A stretch of 19,230 bases of DNA from Acidobacteriota bacterium (GTDB lineage: Bacteria > Acidobacteriota > Terriglobia > UBA7540). The position numbers were made by a program, and so were the translations under genes. Each line of letters starts with the position of its first letter. Position 1 is the first letter of the stretch. Below, piece after piece: positions 1 to 7,829 of this stretch. The notes under the pieces were generated by a model. The model saw only the letters and a program-made list of their open reading frames with translations. It made no database searches and had not been told where the DNA came from. The stretch covers positions 1-19,230 of the forward strand of contig JAKAWN010000044.1 of assembly GCA_021827245.1 (NCBI GenBank), written 5' to 3'.

Positions 1-1
1 A

Positions 2-1042
2 CCGCGCAATGATCCCAAGAGCCCTTCTTTCGGTCTTGTCGGCTGGGGCGTGCCAAGCTCCCCGGGCATCTACTACGGCGACGACAATTCCCGGAGCATG
101 CTGGGCACCATGGCGGCTGCAGGCCTGCTACGTTCAAGCCGCTGGGATGGAAAAGTCCTGCGCTGCCTGCTTGGAAACCTGCGGACGACCGGTGTTCTGG
201 GCTTTCGCCCCAATGCGCTCACTGAGGCAGAACTGCAGAAATTCGGCTGGCGACATTTCTATGACCTGAAGTTTATAAATTACCACCCGCATTTCGAGGC
301 CTACCCCTGGGCTTGTTTCCTGAGGGCCTATGACCTGACGCATTATGCCCCCTTCTTAGACCGGGCTCGAACGGGTATTCGCATGACCATGGCGGCTTAC
401 CCCAACAACTGGCGTTGGACCAACGGACTTCAGCAGGAGCGTGCGCGCATGCTCCTTCCGCTTGCGTGGCTGATTCGTATAGAAGACAAACCTGAACACC
501 GCCAGTGGCTCGACCGAATAGCGAGCGACCTCATCTCGTTCCAGACGGAGTTCGGAGGTATACGGGAGGAACTTGGTGCGCCGGGGAAGAGTTCGATATC
601 CCCACCCAAATCGAATGAAGAATACGGAACGTCTGAAACATCTTTAATGCAGCAGAACGGCGACCCTGTGTGCGACCTCCTCTATACGGTGAACTTTGCT
701 TTTCTCGGCTTGCACGAGGCTGCAACCGCAACTCACGACGCTTCATATATTCGCGCGGAAAACAAGCTTGCCGAGTTTCTCTGCCGGATTCAAATCCAAT
801 CGGAGAAGCACCCGGAACTGGCCGGCGGCTGGTTCCGCGCCTTTGATTACAAAGGGTGGGACTACTGGGCAAGCGCTTCAGACTGGGGATGGGGACCGTG
901 GTCGATTGAAACCGGCTGGACGATGTCGTGGATCACTTCAGTGCTGGCCATGCGTGAGCTGAAAACATCACTGTGGGAAGTGACTGGCCGCATTGATCTC
1001 GGTGCTCATCTCAATCACCTGGTATCAATCATGTTTAGCTGA
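2..1042 (+). CDS. Probable six-hairpin (alpha/alpha) glycosidase-like protein, 3' part only
   Basis: The reading frame is open from base 2 to a TGA at 1040-1042 (346 visible codons), so the true start lies upstream of the window; the GTG at base 50 is internal. The protein is rich in Trp, Tyr and Leu helices, with motifs such as NNWRWTNGLQQERARMLLPL and a C-terminal DWGWGPWSIETGW block. This helical aromatic style resembles alpha/alpha-toroid carbohydrate-active enzymes (six-hairpin glycosidases). That is a family-level impression; I cannot name a GH family or identify the catalytic acids. It converges on a sugar transporter and dehydrogenase pair, which fits carbohydrate use. Existence as a real gene is near certain; function is uncertain. 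Confidence 0.7.
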   Translation, partial: PRNDPKSPSFGLVGWGVPSSPGIYYGDDNSRSMLGTMAAAGLLRSSRWDGKVLRCLLGNLRTTGVLGFRPNALTEAELQKFGWRHFYDLKFINYHPHFEAYPWACFLRAYDLTHYAPFLDRARTGIRMTMAAYPNNWRWTNGLQQERARMLLPLAWLIRIEDKPEHRQWLDRIASDLISFQTEFGGIREELGAPGKSSISPPKSNEEYGTSETSLMQQNGDPVCDLLYTVNFAFLGLHEAATATHDASYIRAENKLAEFLCRIQIQSEKHPELAGGWFRAFDYKGWDYWASASDWGWGPWSIETGWTMSWITSVLAMRELKTSLWEVTGRIDLGAHLNHLVSIMFS

Positions 1043-1144
1043 TGGCTGGCCGGTTCGTGGCTTTCCGGCTATGGTCCCAATTCTTCTCTTCGTTGCCACG
1101 AATTCACTGCGAGGACCAGGGGGACGATAGCATGGGCAATGACA

Positions 1145-1168
1145 CCGAGGACTATGGTACGTCCTCGG
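1145..1168. terminator. Hairpin between convergent genes, possible bidirectional terminator
   Basis: CCGAGGAC (1145-1152) and GTCCTCGG (1161-1168) form a perfect 8-bp stem with an 8-nt loop. It sits between the stop of the glycosidase-like gene and the stop of the rhaT-like gene. No T-run follows on either strand, so an intrinsic terminator is only a possibility. Confidence 0.35.
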
Positions 1169-1181
1169 ACCTTTCGCCCGT

Positions 1182-2228
1182 TCACACCAGCGTGGCGGAC
1201 CAGCCGAGCACGCCGATGGCCGCCAGCAACACGGCCAGGCCGGCGCCCATCCAAATCCTCTCGCGCGCACCAGTGCTTTTCCATTCGCCGGCAATGATGC
1301 CGCACGCGTTGGCCGTCAACAGCCCCGCGACCAGCATCAGTGGCCAGCCGATCGCCGGTCCCAGCTTTCCCAGCGCCGGAGCCGACGCGCCGTAAACGAA
1401 AATGCTGCCCCCCCAGAGCAGGCCCATCAGGATGGTCAGCGCGTAGAGCGAAGCAGACTTCGGCTGCTTGTACTTGGCCCAACTCCGCTCCCACTTGAAA
1501 AGGTACGCACAGAAACCCAGGTTGGCAACCGCGCCGCCGGTCAGCATCAGCAGCCACACCAGGTTGGACCCTGCAAACGCGCTGTTGCCCAGACGCACGG
1601 CCGAATGGATGACGCCCTGTGCCGAACTGTAGCCAATGTTGAACACCGCCGAAAGAATGCCCGCGCCGGCGCAGAGCATCAGTCCGATCCAGAAAGGCCG
1701 CGCTTTTCCCACCATTTCACGCGGCGCAGCTTCGTTCATCTGGCTTCTCTCTTTCAGCTTGCCCGCGTACCCGCAAAAAACAATGCCGACCAGCGCCACG
1801 GCGGTCCCCGCCATAATCGCTTCGCCTTGTTGCTGAAAGAGCTTGCTCGGCGCCAGCACAAAAATGGGCAGCAGCGAACCCAGCGACGCACTGATGGCTA
1901 GAACAAAGGTGTTGCCCAGTGAGATGCCAATGGCGCTCACGCCCTGGCCGAACATGAGGGCCCCGAATCCCCATGCAAAGCCGCAAACCGTGGCCATCAC
2001 GATGGCGCGGGTCGGAGCTTCGCGGAGCGCCTGGCCCAGGTGCGAAACCGTTGTCGCACCGATGACCACGGGCATCAGCAGGCAGGAAACCACAATGAAA
2101 AGCGCCCAGACGTTTTCCCACGACCACCGCCCGAGATATCGCATGGGCAACGTGAACGTCCCATTCATAACGCCTGAAACTACCGCCAGAAAAATTCCCC
2201 AGACAATAAGCGGTTCAGCGGTCAGCAC
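1182..2228 (-). CDS. rhaT: RhaT-family L-rhamnose/H+ symporter-like transporter
   Basis: This 348-residue protein is almost entirely hydrophobic, with about ten predicted membrane helices. It starts with a GTG preceded by GGAGG eight bases upstream. The N-terminal MNGTFTLPMRYLGRWSWENVW region, the FAWGFGALMFGQGVSAIG stretch and the C-terminal GLLWGGSIFVYG helix are typical of the RhaT family in the drug/metabolite transporter superfamily, and the length matches. RhaT imports L-rhamnose, and related sugars such as L-lyxose, with a proton across the inner membrane. No rhamnose isomerase, kinase or aldolase is present, so the substrate here is inferred from the family alone. It lies 34 bp downstream of the dehydrogenase gene on the same strand and probably shares its transcript. 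Confidence 0.85.
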   Translation of the reverse strand: MLTAEPLIVWGIFLAVVSGVMNGTFTLPMRYLGRWSWENVWALFIVVSCLLMPVVIGATTVSHLGQALREAPTRAIVMATVCGFAWGFGALMFGQGVSAIGISLGNTFVLAISASLGSLLPIFVLAPSKLFQQQGEAIMAGTAVALVGIVFCGYAGKLKERSQMNEAAPREMVGKARPFWIGLMLCAGAGILSAVFNIGYSSAQGVIHSAVRLGNSAFAGSNLVWLLMLTGGAVANLGFCAYLFKWERSWAKYKQPKSASLYALTILMGLLWGGSIFVYGASAPALGKLGPAIGWPLMLVAGLLTANACGIIAGEWKSTGARERIWMGAGLAVLLAAIGVLGWSATLV

Positions 2229-2262
2229 TCTGAGAACCTCCGTAAGTCAATGAGAACGACGA

Positions 2263-3303
2263 CTACTTAGCGGTGTGGACGATGGCCTTCACAACCCCAT
2301 CCCGGTAACCTGCAACCAGATCAAAAGCCCGTTTTGCCTCGGCCAGAGGGAAATGATGTGTTACGAGTTGGTCCACATTAATAGTGCCGCTCGCAATAAG
2401 GTCTATGGCAGCCCCGATGCACCGGTTCTGTCTGCGTACGTTTTGCAGGCGGATTTCCTTGCGCCGGAGATTGTGGATGTTGAAGCTCACCCGATCCGCT
2501 TCCGGAATACCGATCACAAGCACCATTCCACCCGGCCTCAGCACTTCGATGGCCTGGTCGAGCGTTTCCTGCTGCCCGGCACATTCAAAGACGTAATCCA
2601 CGCCAAGGGGCTCTGCTTCCCGGATGGCGGCGATGATGTCGATTCTGCTTGCGTTGCCTAGCCAGCCAGCTCCGCATTGCCGCGCTAGTTCCAGGCGCTT
2701 ATCGAGCAGGTCGGTCACGTAAGCCTTGCAGTCGCAGGCGGCTCGGCAGGCGAGCAGCACGCACAAACCTATAGGACCACTCCCCAGGATTGCGATCTTG
2801 GCTCCCGGCTGCATCCCCGCCAGCCGCTGGGCATAGAGTCCGATTGAGAGCGGCTCCACAACGGCGGCCTGCACCATGGTCATGGAGTCTGGAACTACGT
2901 AACAGGAACTCTCCGGCATCACGACGTATTCTGCAAGCGCACCGGTAGCCTGTCCGGGACTTCCCAGGAAGCCCTGGTTGCGGCACGTGTGTTCCCGTCC
3001 GGCCAGGCACTGATCGCACTTCCCGCACCAGATCAGCGGATCGACAGCCACTCGCTGTCCCACCCTGAGGTGCTTTACACCCTCGCCGGTTGCCACGACC
3101 GTCGCTGCACACTCGTGTCCTGTCCATTCCGGATACTTGGCCATCACGGGGCCAATCCGCCCTGTCCTGTAATAATGCACGTCCGAGCCGCAGACGCCTA
3201 CCGTCTCGACACGCAATAAGACGCTGCGCGGGCTTGTGATTTCCGGTTGCGCGGTCTCCTGAACAGCCATTTGCCGCAGACCCGTCAAAAACGCCGCTTT
3301 CAT
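2263..3303 (-). CDS. Zinc-dependent medium-chain alcohol (polyol/sugar) dehydrogenase
   Basis: The 346-residue protein has the full zinc MDR layout. Catalytic zinc ligands are C38 in GVCGSD and H63-E64 in TGHEC, with E150 as the likely further ligand. The structural zinc lobe carries C93, C96, C99 and C107. The Rossmann NAD(P)-binding motif GSGPIG is at 174-179. Length and the GxCGSDVHYY signature resemble sorbitol/xylitol and threonine dehydrogenases. It probably oxidises a secondary hydroxyl of a sugar or polyol with NAD(P)+. The ATG has a GAGGAG ribosome site five bases upstream. Pairing with a RhaT-like transporter suggests it acts on the imported sugar or a derivative, but the exact substrate cannot be read from sequence. 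Confidence 0.88.
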   Translation of the reverse strand: MKAAFLTGLRQMAVQETAQPEITSPRSVLLRVETVGVCGSDVHYYRTGRIGPVMAKYPEWTGHECAATVVATGEGVKHLRVGQRVAVDPLIWCGKCDQCLAGREHTCRNQGFLGSPGQATGALAEYVVMPESSCYVVPDSMTMVQAAVVEPLSIGLYAQRLAGMQPGAKIAILGSGPIGLCVLLACRAACDCKAYVTDLLDKRLELARQCGAGWLGNASRIDIIAAIREAEPLGVDYVFECAGQQETLDQAIEVLRPGGMVLVIGIPEADRVSFNIHNLRRKEIRLQNVRRQNRCIGAAIDLIASGTINVDQLVTHHFPLAEAKRAFDLVAGYRDGVVKAIVHTAK

Positions 3304-3320
3304 GGTAGCTCCTCAAGACT

Positions 3321-3339
3321 AAAGCACTGGAAATGCTTT
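3321..3339 (-). promoter_or_regulatory. Palindrome in the leader of the dehydrogenase-rhaT operon, candidate operator
   Basis: AAAGCA (3321-3326) and TGCTTT (3334-3339) are perfect inverted arms around seven bases, 18 bases upstream of the dehydrogenase ATG. An adjacent AGCGCTTT (3341-3348) gives an overlapping imperfect dyad with the first arm. The AAAGC/GCTTT half-site style is seen in operators of LacI-type sugar regulators, but no regulator gene is in the window. Confidence 0.3.
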
Positions 3340-3407
3340 CAGCGCTTTCTGCCTATTCTACTTGGTCAATTCACAACGATTTTGACGGAAAATGGCGCGC
3401 TGCGAGA

Positions 3408-4049
3408 TCAGTTTCCTCGCAGGATGGCGTCGAGACTGATTTTTCGGCCTGCTACCACAGTAAGTGCGCGCTTCCACGTCTGATAGCCCCACTGCCGAAT
3501 TGAGACCCTATAGAGTCCGGAAGCAACCGGCACCGTGATAGGCGTGTCGCCGACAAAGTATCCGTCGACGTAGGCATCGGCCCCTTCAGGTGAGGACTGA
3601 AGGATTACGTTTGACGTTTTGCCATGCTTGATTCTTGTCGCCGTGTCCGATCCCATGACGGCCTCAAGTGTGTCGCGCTCCGACATACCAGCGGTTCGGT
3701 GCGGCGGCGGACCAATCGCCTGCAGATCGTAATCGTAAGGAGAGCGTGGATGAATGCTGGGAGGAATCTGATAGGGCACGTTAATATTTGCTGGCATGGG
3801 GGGCACTTGAACCCGCTCCTGTCGAGAGACGATGCGGTTGCGGATGAAAACGCCTGCACTGCGATGCGCGGGCGAGAGTGCGGAAGAATTAAACTTGCGG
3901 GACGTTGAAGTGCCCGGCGAGAAGGGGTTAGGCGCCGTGGGAGCAGGTGGAGAGACCCGAAACTGAGTCGTATAAGCGCCGCCTTGCGCCCATCCCAATA
4001 CGCTGGTGAGCAACAAGGTGAGCGCAACGCGAAGTGACGCCCTTATCAT
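3408..4049 (-). CDS. Secreted PEGA-domain protein
   Basis: Starting at the ATG whose codon ends at 4049, the protein is 213 residues. It begins with a clear signal peptide (charged MIRASLR, a hydrophobic LTLLLTSVLG core, then WAQG). An in-frame start 55 codons upstream exists but would bury the signal peptide, so I reject it. A GAGGG ribosome site precedes the chosen ATG. A Pro/Ser-rich middle (PSPPAPTAPNPFSPG style) leads to a C-terminal PEGA domain at about residues 146-213, with SSPEGADAYVDGYFVGDTP and a GLYRVSIRQWGYQTW strand. PEGA domains are small beta modules found in envelope proteins, with no catalytic role known. It is third in a minus-strand envelope gene cluster, 136 bp after the lipoprotein gene. 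Confidence 0.82.
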   Translation of the reverse strand: MIRASLRVALTLLLTSVLGWAQGGAYTTQFRVSPPAPTAPNPFSPGTSTSRKFNSSALSPAHRSAGVFIRNRIVSRQERVQVPPMPANINVPYQIPPSIHPRSPYDYDLQAIGPPPHRTAGMSERDTLEAVMGSDTATRIKHGKTSNVILQSSPEGADAYVDGYFVGDTPITVPVASGLYRVSIRQWGYQTWKRALTVVAGRKISLDAILRGN

Positions 4050-4185
4050 GGATTCTTGCCCTCGTCCCACGTTTATCGTACCTCTGCGGTCAGAGGGTTT
4101 CAATATCGGCTGTATAACCATCGTTTCATTGAAGTGACGGACCTCTCTGAGTTGACGAAATCCTCTCGGTTGGGCTTTCTTCGGG

Positions 4186-4443
4186 CTAAGCAGCGAGCGT
4201 GTGGCAGTAGCCAACTGCCCTTACGCCGACTGATTCGTTGGCACCTGTGATTTGGGAAAAACCTCTACCGTCAGTGAATACCACGGTGCTTCCGGCCGTC
4301 ACGATGGCCCCACTGATCGGCTGCCCGGACTGTGCGTCAATTAGGCGCCCCCGGCAAGGCTCGATGAAGCCGCAAGCGGATGACAGAAGCGAACTCAGGC
4401 ACGCGGCGATCAGCAACCACCTAAGGCCGGGCAGGCGTGCCAT
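4186..4443 (-). CDS. Short lipoprotein with carboxypeptidase-regulatory-like fold, possibly truncated
   Basis: Using the ATG at 4443, the product is 85 residues with a signal peptide (MARLPGLRWLLIAACLSSLL) and a plausible lipid-attachment Cys at residue 24 in SSAC (residue 15 in IAAC is an alternative). The mature part, CRGRLIDAQSGQPISGAIVT followed by FTDGRGFSQI, matches the beta-sandwich of carboxypeptidase-regulatory-like domains (VxDxxTGxPlxgAxV ... TDxxGxF). It stops soon after GVRAVGY, right where such a domain ends, so it may be complete or the stump of a longer protein. The start lies inside the last 23 bases of the upstream deacetylase gene, suggesting translational coupling. A longer in-frame start exists but overlaps the deacetylase far more and lacks a signal peptide. 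Confidence 0.6.
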   Translation of the reverse strand: MARLPGLRWLLIAACLSSLLSSACGFIEPCRGRLIDAQSGQPISGAIVTAGSTVVFTDGRGFSQITGANESVGVRAVGYCHTLAA

Positions 4444-5221
4444 TGAGAATCTCCTCGAAGAGGCGCCCGCCATCGCCGTCAGTGACGAGATAGCGTGAAA
4501 TCGCCATGATGTTGTCAGCATCGCCGGCGTGCCTTCCGTCGAGGCTGAATGCCGCCGTGTAACCAGCTTGCTTTGCTTTCTGTATGAGTCCGGCATTATA
4601 AATTCCATAGGGCCAAGCCAGCATAGTCACGTTGATGCCGAGCTTCTTATCAAGCACTTCCTTGGAGCGCCGGAGCTGGAAATCGACGAATTTGTTGTAT
4701 TGCGCCGGGGACAGGCGCCTTTTCTCGACGTTGAAGTTGGGGTGCCAGTAGGTATGCGATTGGATGTCAAAGAGCCCCGTGGCTTTCAGCGCGCGTAATT
4801 GTGCCCACGTCATGGCATAAGAGGCGTTTGAGATGGCCGACGGGTAGATAAACAAGGTGACGGGAATGCGGTACTTCCGGACCAAAGGAAGCGCCCGAGT
4901 ATAAACCGATTCGTTGCCGTCGTCCATGGTGATCACTACCGACTTAGGCGGCGGTGCCGGAACCCTTCCCATCCGATAGGCCACATAGCGGCCGAGCGGA
5001 ATGAAGTGATAGCCGTGCGATTCCATGTATTCAAGCTGGAACTTGAAGACGGAAAGGCGTACCGTCATGCTGTCTGCCCGATAGGTGTTGAATCGGTGGT
5101 AGTCGAAAATGAGGACCGGGTGTTCAGAGTTGTTCTGCGCAGCGCTCGCGGCAGCCGCCGGAAGCCGGCCGGAAACCAAAAACGTGAAAAGTAAGATGCT
5201 GAAAAAGAGACCGTTCTTCAT
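4421..5221 (-). CDS. Secreted polysaccharide deacetylase (NodB domain)
   Basis: The 266-residue protein (ATG at 5221) starts with the signal peptide MKNGLFFSILLFTFLVSG. An ATG 18 codons upstream (5275) would place charged residues before the signal and is less likely; neither start has a strong ribosome site. The NodB hallmarks are present: TMDDG (D100, D101) as motif 1, SHTYWHP (H156, H160) as motif 2 with the metal-binding histidines, and LAWPYG (203-206) as motif 3. The family uses a divalent metal to remove N- or O-acetyl groups from polysaccharides such as peptidoglycan, chitin or poly-GlcNAc. The FDYHRF opening is reminiscent of the PgaB/IcaB-type deacetylases, so exopolysaccharide is a reasonable target. 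It is first in the envelope cluster with the overlapping lipoprotein and PEGA genes. Confidence 0.88.
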   Translation of the reverse strand: MKNGLFFSILLFTFLVSGRLPAAAASAAQNNSEHPVLIFDYHRFNTYRADSMTVRLSVFKFQLEYMESHGYHFIPLGRYVAYRMGRVPAPPPKSVVITMDDGNESVYTRALPLVRKYRIPVTLFIYPSAISNASYAMTWAQLRALKATGLFDIQSHTYWHPNFNVEKRRLSPAQYNKFVDFQLRRSKEVLDKKLGINVTMLAWPYGIYNAGLIQKAKQAGYTAAFSLDGRHAGDADNIMAISRYLVTDGDGGRLFEEILNGTPARP

Positions 5222-5390
5222 CCCAGGATCTGGAGGGTCGGCACCTTCACCTCTGTTGCCTTTCTCCTGTAGCATATCCTAATTCCGTCCTGCGCGGCAT
5301 GCCATTTGCTGGTTTCCCCGATTCTCTTGTGCCGATTATTGTTCAAACTTGGCGCTTCGGAGCGCATTGCGAAGGGACGGGAAAAATGCT

Positions 5391-5723
5391 ATGCCAGTCG
5401 CGCTGCCAGGAACTCGCCGAGACGAAGGCATGGGGGTGCTTGGGTATTCACGGCCGGTTTGTACGGACGACAAACTTGACCCAACCACCGTTCAGAAGCC
5501 GCTCTCGTTCCTCTCCCAAATGATTGTGAATTACGCAGGCGGCAATCCTGCTGAAGTGGCAACCATCGAGAAGCAACTTGGCGGTCCCAGGTCAGTGAGG
5601 TATGCTTTGGGCCATGGTCTTCGTTGGGAGGTTGATTTCATTCAGTTCCTCGACAAGGATCAAATGGTTACCGAAATAGCGACGATTCCTGGAGAAATCT
5701 ATCCGGAACTGGGGAATGTGTGA
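5391..5723 (+). CDS. Hypothetical protein, possibly frameshifted remnant
   Basis: This 110-codon ORF is the only sizeable one between the deacetylase and the GYD gene. Its C-terminal half (around LSQMIVNYAGGNPAEVATIE and WEVDFIQFLDKDQMVTEIAT) has a natural protein composition, while the first 30 residues look poor. No strong ribosome site supports the ATG at 5391; ATGs at 5349 and 5430 are alternatives. After the TGA at 5721-5723, a second frame continues as THALMKLIEVNQAHQCAQRA up to a stop at 5828-5830. Removing one GT from the GTGTG at 5718-5722 would join the two. I do not recognise a family. Confidence 0.35.
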   Translation: MPVALPGTRRDEGMGVLGYSRPVCTDDKLDPTTVQKPLSFLSQMIVNYAGGNPAEVATIEKQLGGPRSVRYALGHGLRWEVDFIQFLDKDQMVTEIATIPGEIYPELGNV

Positions 5724-5880
5724 CCCATGCTCTTATGAAGCTGATCGAAGTGAATCAGGCGCACCAATGTGCGCAGAGAGCTGGCGAGCCAAGGTTTACC
5801 CTCGCGCACACCGGTCCCTGGCTAAAATGACTCAGAAATATTCTTCCGTACCCGGACGGTGCCTGGTTTTCGACCCTCTT

Positions 5881-6168
5881 CTACAACGACGACAGAAAAT
5901 CCTTCCACGGCGTGGCGGCAAGGGTCTCTGTCGTGGAATGCCCATAGGCCCGGATCAGCATCGCTACCTTTTCAATCTGCTTCGGATCATCCGATTCGAC
6001 AACGTCGACCACGTCAAATCGACCCAGCGTCGCAAAGCTGTGTTTCCAGCGCACGCCAGGACACTCGGTCTTGATCTTTGAGGTGACAGTGTCGGCTAAC
6101 TTTTTGAAGTCCTTGGGATCGCGGAAGGCCTCAGGGGAAAACCGGCTGAGCAGGACATAATTTGCCAT
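5881..6168 (-). CDS. GYD-domain protein
   Basis: The 95-residue protein opens with MANYVLLSRFSPEAF and contains ECPGVRWKHSFATLGRFDVV and GHSTTETLAATPW. This is the usual pattern of the small GYD-domain family (ferredoxin-like alpha/beta dimers, GYD replaced here by GRFD), at the usual length. The biochemical role of the family is not established. The ATG has an excellent ribosome site, AGGAGGTG, five bases upstream, which settles the start. It stands alone with about 315 bp of upstream non-coding DNA. Confidence 0.85.
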   Translation of the reverse strand: MANYVLLSRFSPEAFRDPKDFKKLADTVTSKIKTECPGVRWKHSFATLGRFDVVDVVESDDPKQIEKVAMLIRAYGHSTTETLAATPWKDFLSSL

Positions 6169-6419
6169 CGTGCACCTCCTTGTGCAGCTGTTTTCGGCTA
6201 TTGGGGTTTCGTATCGTGCCAGGGAATGGCTCGGACCTGCAAGGCATCTGACTGCAGCTTCGATCCTCGCGCTGACGGATCATGATGCGCCTCAGACTTT
6301 CAAACCCGGGGGCTCGTTCGCTGTTTTGTTATCTCTTAAAATCAAGTATGACTTAGCATCGCCGCGCTTTCAAGGGGAGGAAAGGCGGGGCGCTAGCCTT
6401 GATGCCAGTGTCAACATTG
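6169..6419. other. Non-coding interval upstream of the GYD gene
   Basis: The gap from 6169 to 6483 has no convincing gene. A plus-strand ORF from 6170 uses the reverse of the GYD ribosome site as its start codon and has no recognisable content. The interval must hold the GYD promoter on the minus strand, but I found no convincing -35/-10 pair. The terminator-like hairpin at 6420-6436 is listed separately. Confidence 0.5.
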
Positions 6420-6436
6420 GCCCGAGTTTCTCGGGC
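6420..6436 (-). terminator. Terminator-like hairpin downstream of the aminotransferase gene
   Basis: GCCCGAG (6420-6426) and CTCGGGC (6430-6436) form a perfect 7-bp stem around a TTT loop (AAA on the transcribed minus strand). It lies 48 bases after the aminotransferase stop. No real U-tract follows, so termination is probable but not certain. Confidence 0.4.
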
Positions 6437-6483
6437 AGGGTATTCCAGGTTGATTATGAGTATGCTGTTTTGCCGGACACGGT

Positions 6484-7356
6484 TTACCTTCCAGGATTGG
6501 AATTTGCCGCCCGGAACGAATGAGCTACGTAGTCTGAGAAGGCTTTGGCCAGCCGGCGGGTTACAGGACCCTCGACTTCTGCAATCTTCTGTTCCTCGAT
6601 ATGCGATACGGGTTGAACTTCGCGCGTGGTTGAAGTGATGAAAACTTCGTCGGCCGTAAGCAAATCCGGAACGCGCAACGTGGCTTCCTTGATGGGCATT
6701 CCGGTTCCATCCCCGATTTCGAGCAGCGTCGCGCGCGTGATGCCGGGAAGGCAGCCGGCAGAGAGCGGCGGCGTTGTGACCTGTTCCTTACGCACACAGA
6801 AGATGTTTGCGGCGGTGCATTCGGCCACTTCGTCCCGTTCGTTCAGCAGGATGACTTCGTCAAACCCGCGCTGAAGGCTCTGGTCAAGCATCCAGACGTT
6901 CTGCAGCCAGGACGTTACTTTGACTCCTGCAAGCGGGCTTGCGGCATGACGGCCCTGAGGTTGCAGCGCCAGGCGCACAGGACCTTTGCGGCGGGGCAAA
7001 TCAGCCGTATAGAGGATGAGGTCAACGTCGGGGGCAGGTTCGTCGCTGATCCAGTATCCGATCCTGTTATAGATAAAGTAAATTCGCGCACAGCCTTCCC
7101 TAACCTCATTAACGTCAATCAACCTGGCGAGATGCTCGAAAACTGAATCGGCTCGCAATTGCACCGGAATCTGCAGACGATTTGCATCGGCCATGAGACG
7201 TTGCCAATGATGGTCGAAGGCAAAGGGCTGGCCGTCATAGATGCGAAGGGTTGTGAACACTCCCCATCCATTCAGAAGCCCTGCCTGGCCGGGAGAGAGC
7301 CGCACTTCCTGAATGGGAACGAGCCGGTCATTGTGATGAACGAAGTTGTGGATCAT
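6484..7356 (-). CDS. Class IV PLP-dependent aminotransferase (branched-chain aminotransferase / aminodeoxychorismate lyase-like)
   Basis: From the ATG at 7356 the protein has 290 residues and starts MIHNFVHHNDRLVP, the usual short N-terminus of the family. An in-frame ATG 14 codons upstream adds a tail with no support; an AGGAAAGCAGG stretch precedes the chosen start. GQAGLLNGWGVFTTLRIYDG matches the N-terminal domain. K146 in GVKVTSW is the likely PLP lysine. E179 in VAECTAANIF and the PGITR loop at 204-208 bind PLP and its phosphate. Candidate reactions are branched-chain or D-amino acid transamination, or 4-amino-4-deoxychorismate to p-aminobenzoate in folate synthesis. The CTAANIF form and the 290-residue length lean slightly to the lyase/D-amino acid branch. 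No pab genes are nearby to decide. Confidence 0.82.
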   Translation of the reverse strand: MIHNFVHHNDRLVPIQEVRLSPGQAGLLNGWGVFTTLRIYDGQPFAFDHHWQRLMADANRLQIPVQLRADSVFEHLARLIDVNEVREGCARIYFIYNRIGYWISDEPAPDVDLILYTADLPRRKGPVRLALQPQGRHAASPLAGVKVTSWLQNVWMLDQSLQRGFDEVILLNERDEVAECTAANIFCVRKEQVTTPPLSAGCLPGITRATLLEIGDGTGMPIKEATLRVPDLLTADEVFITSTTREVQPVSHIEEQKIAEVEGPVTRRLAKAFSDYVAHSFRAANSNPGR

Positions 7357-7637
7357 ATACCTGCTTTCCTGCGATGCAGCATGGAATTTCGCGGCCAACG
7401 GGAACTCGCGCGGCAGTTTTAGTCAGCAGAAGTGAAGGCCCTCACGCCGTGATCCGCCACTCCTGCAGGAATGAATCATCTTGCGGCTCCTCTGTGTGGA
7501 GTGTCAAGTCAGGATCGAGGAGAACCGAAAGCTGAGAAAAGCTGGGGTCGTGCCCTTGGCTCACAAACCCTTGAAGCAGGCCGGGTTACTGTCCGGATTT
7601 CTACTGAGGAGGTATGGCCGATGAGCAGCCGGGTGAT

Positions 7638-7829
7638 TCAGCGTAGAACCCATTGATAGCGCCAGACGTGTTCGGTAAAGTGCCGAGAGGAAATGCGCGG
7701 AGGTCCGGCCTCAAGCATCAGGACTCTCATGCCGGCCTCGGTCAATTCCTTGGCAACCCACCCACCGCTTGCTTCGGAGCCGGCCGCCAGGGCATCGTAT
7801 ACCATCCGATGATCCACCGCGTTTTGCAC
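7638..7829 (-). pseudogene. N-terminal remnant of a GMC-family (FAD) oxidoreductase
   Basis: Residues from MVYDALAAGSEASGGWVAKE through LTEAGMRVLMLEAGPP to FTEHVW closely follow the N-terminus of glucose-methanol-choline oxidoreductases (YDxxVVGSGASGGWxAKELTExGxxVLmLEAGP). The family is usually above 500 residues; here only about 60 survive before a stop at 7638-7640. The FAD-binding GSGASG is damaged to GSEASG (Gly to Glu). No continuation was seen in the bases past the stop. It lies between the aminotransferase and phosphodiesterase genes in an otherwise gene-poor interval, consistent with a deletion scar. Confidence 0.72.

Noticed and set aside
6170..6523. 117-codon plus-strand ORF
   Set aside because: Its GTG start is the reverse of the GYD gene ribosome site, it overlaps the aminotransferase end, and it shows no family features.
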